This document shows, in pieces, positions 32,829 to 33,371 of a DNA stretch of 33,371 nucleotides; the first letter of the stretch is position 1, and every line of letters starts with the position of its first letter. The position numbers and the translations under genes were made by a program. This DNA comes from Campylobacterales bacterium (GTDB lineage Bacteria; Campylobacterota; Campylobacteria; Campylobacterales; Hydrogenimonadaceae): positions 1 to 33,371 of the forward strand of contig JALWMA010000124.1 of NCBI GenBank assembly GCA_027081015.1. The letters run 5' to 3'. Below the pieces are notes generated by a model. It made no database searches, was not told the origin of the DNA, and worked only from the letters and a program-made list of their open reading frames with translations.

Positions 32829-33299
32829 CTACTGCAGATCGATGTTTACCGTGTAGGTTCCGTTGAACGTTGAGTTCGGGGAGACGAGCCTTTTGAGCTT
32901 CTGGTATTTGAGGTTCGTCGAGTCGTTCACCACTTTTATCTGAGCGGAGAGAACCGGCGGATTCTGAGTGTGGTCGATGAGAATCGTCGCGTTCAGCTCA
33001 CCGTTTTTGCCCTTGTACTCCCACGCCGTCGAAGATGCGTTGTATGTGGCGTTTATGCTCCAGTAAGGAGAGCCCTTGACTTCGAAAATGTCGGTGATGT
33101 TCGCGTCGGTCCCGTTTAGGTCGAGCAGGTTAAGGTATGCGGGCGGTACGGAAGATACGGCATCCTGCACCACTTTGAAGACGTTGGTCACCTCGGCGTT
33201 CTGCTTCATCCCCTTGTACTTCGGAATCGCCACGCCGGCGAGTATTCCTATTATTATGATCACGAAGATCAACTCAATGAGCGTAAACCCTTTTCTCAT
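32829..33299 (-). CDS. Type IV prepilin, probable major MSHA-like pilin
   Basis: The 156-residue pilin has a textbook signal, MRKG-FTLIELIFVIIIIGILAG, then VAIPKYKGMKQNAEV. It is first in its own minus-strand operon with a strong AGGAG site, so it is the best candidate for the structural subunit. The globular half is short and Asn/Thr-rich, with eight N-X-S/T sites. Three fit the acidic bacterial sequon: DLNGT, DANIT and ELNAT. It has no cysteine, unlike the neighbouring pilin, so the usual C-terminal disulfide loop is missing. Confidence 0.88.
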   Translation of the reverse strand: MRKGFTLIELIFVIIIIGILAGVAIPKYKGMKQNAEVTNVFKVVQDAVSSVPPAYLNLLDLNGTDANITDIFEVKGSPYWSINATYNASSTAWEYKGKNGELNATILIDHTQNPPVLSAQIKVVNDSTNLKYQKLKRLVSPNSTFNGTYTVNIDLQ

Positions 33300-33340
33300 T
33301 ATGGACTCCTATAGTTTCGTTGTTGTCGAATGTGTTTTCA

Positions 33341-33368
33341 ATATCGTCTATTTCGGGGAAAATATTTA
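33341..33368 (-). promoter_or_regulatory. Possible promoter of the pilin operon, resembling a flagellar sigma-28 site
   Basis: Read leftward, TAAA (complement of 33365-33368) is followed after 18 bases by CGATAT (complement of 33341-33346), near the sigma-28 pattern TAAA-N17-CGATAA. The match is imperfect and the window ends here. AGGAG lies 7 bases before the ATG. Confidence 0.25.
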
Positions 33369-33371
33369 GCC

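Noticed and set aside
18242-33299. A type II secretion system instead of an MSHA pilus.
   Set aside because: The GspE/F/D-like genes could fit, but the MshM- and MshN-like genes, the I-J-K-L-M-N-E-G order, the MshEN motifs and the MshQ-like protein point to MSHA. GspC and GspK genes are not seen.

Overview
The window reads as chromosomal DNA from a member of the Campylobacterota (formerly Epsilonproteobacteria). Several features fit this group: a Rieske/cytochrome b/di-heme cytochrome c operon, LuxS, a one-domain MnmC-like methyltransferase, QueE and QueD of the type with altered cysteine spacing, ThpR and RsmE. Base composition looks GC-rich for the phylum (estimated by eye, above 50%), which would suit a Nitratifractor- or Hydrogenimonas-like lineage. 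The genus cannot be fixed from sequence reading alone.

The left half (1-18122) is mostly housekeeping. A luxS operon (25-1603) carries a small NifX/NifB-like protein and an MnmD-type tRNA methyltransferase. A heme-binding protein and an AMMECR1 protein follow. A minus-strand block (2840-6148) encodes a cold-shock/coiled-coil/pseudo-receiver protein, riboflavin synthase, ThpR, a cupin and an orphan FlhB-C-like protein. Next come mnmG, a GT-B-like protein, the petABC respiratory operon, a moaA-queE-queD operon, a lipoprotein-like cytochrome c, convergent moeA, a small membrane protein and rsmE.

The right half (18242-33299) is one continuous pilus locus. Gene content and order match the MSHA (mannose-sensitive hemagglutinin) type IV pilus system of gammaproteobacteria. 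A block with an MshQ-like tip/adhesin candidate and four prepilin-like proteins is followed by mshI-J-K-L-M-N-E-G-like genes in the canonical order, then a 31-residue membrane micropeptide. Two further prepilins, probably the structural subunits, face the operon on the opposite strand. Almost every junction is a 1-8 base overlap. The assembly ATPase keeps both MshEN motifs, so control by cyclic di-GMP is plausible.

The most striking signal is in the pilus proteins. The 966-residue MshQ-like protein has 23 N-X-S/T sites by eye, and 18 of them fit the stricter bacterial sequon D/E-X-N-X-S/T used by PglB-type oligosaccharyltransferases. All six prepilin-like proteins carry at least one such site. 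Cytoplasmic proteins of the window that I scanned have N-X-S/T sites but almost none with the acidic residue. I infer a heavily N-glycosylated MSHA-type surface fibre, which I do not know to have been described.

Between genes there are two other structures. One is a roughly 300-base element (16704-17007) that is almost entirely one imperfect palindrome. The other is a dispersed intergenic repeat whose copies bracket mnmG and recur beside moeA. I found no rRNA, tRNA, CRISPR array, insertion sequence or integrase.
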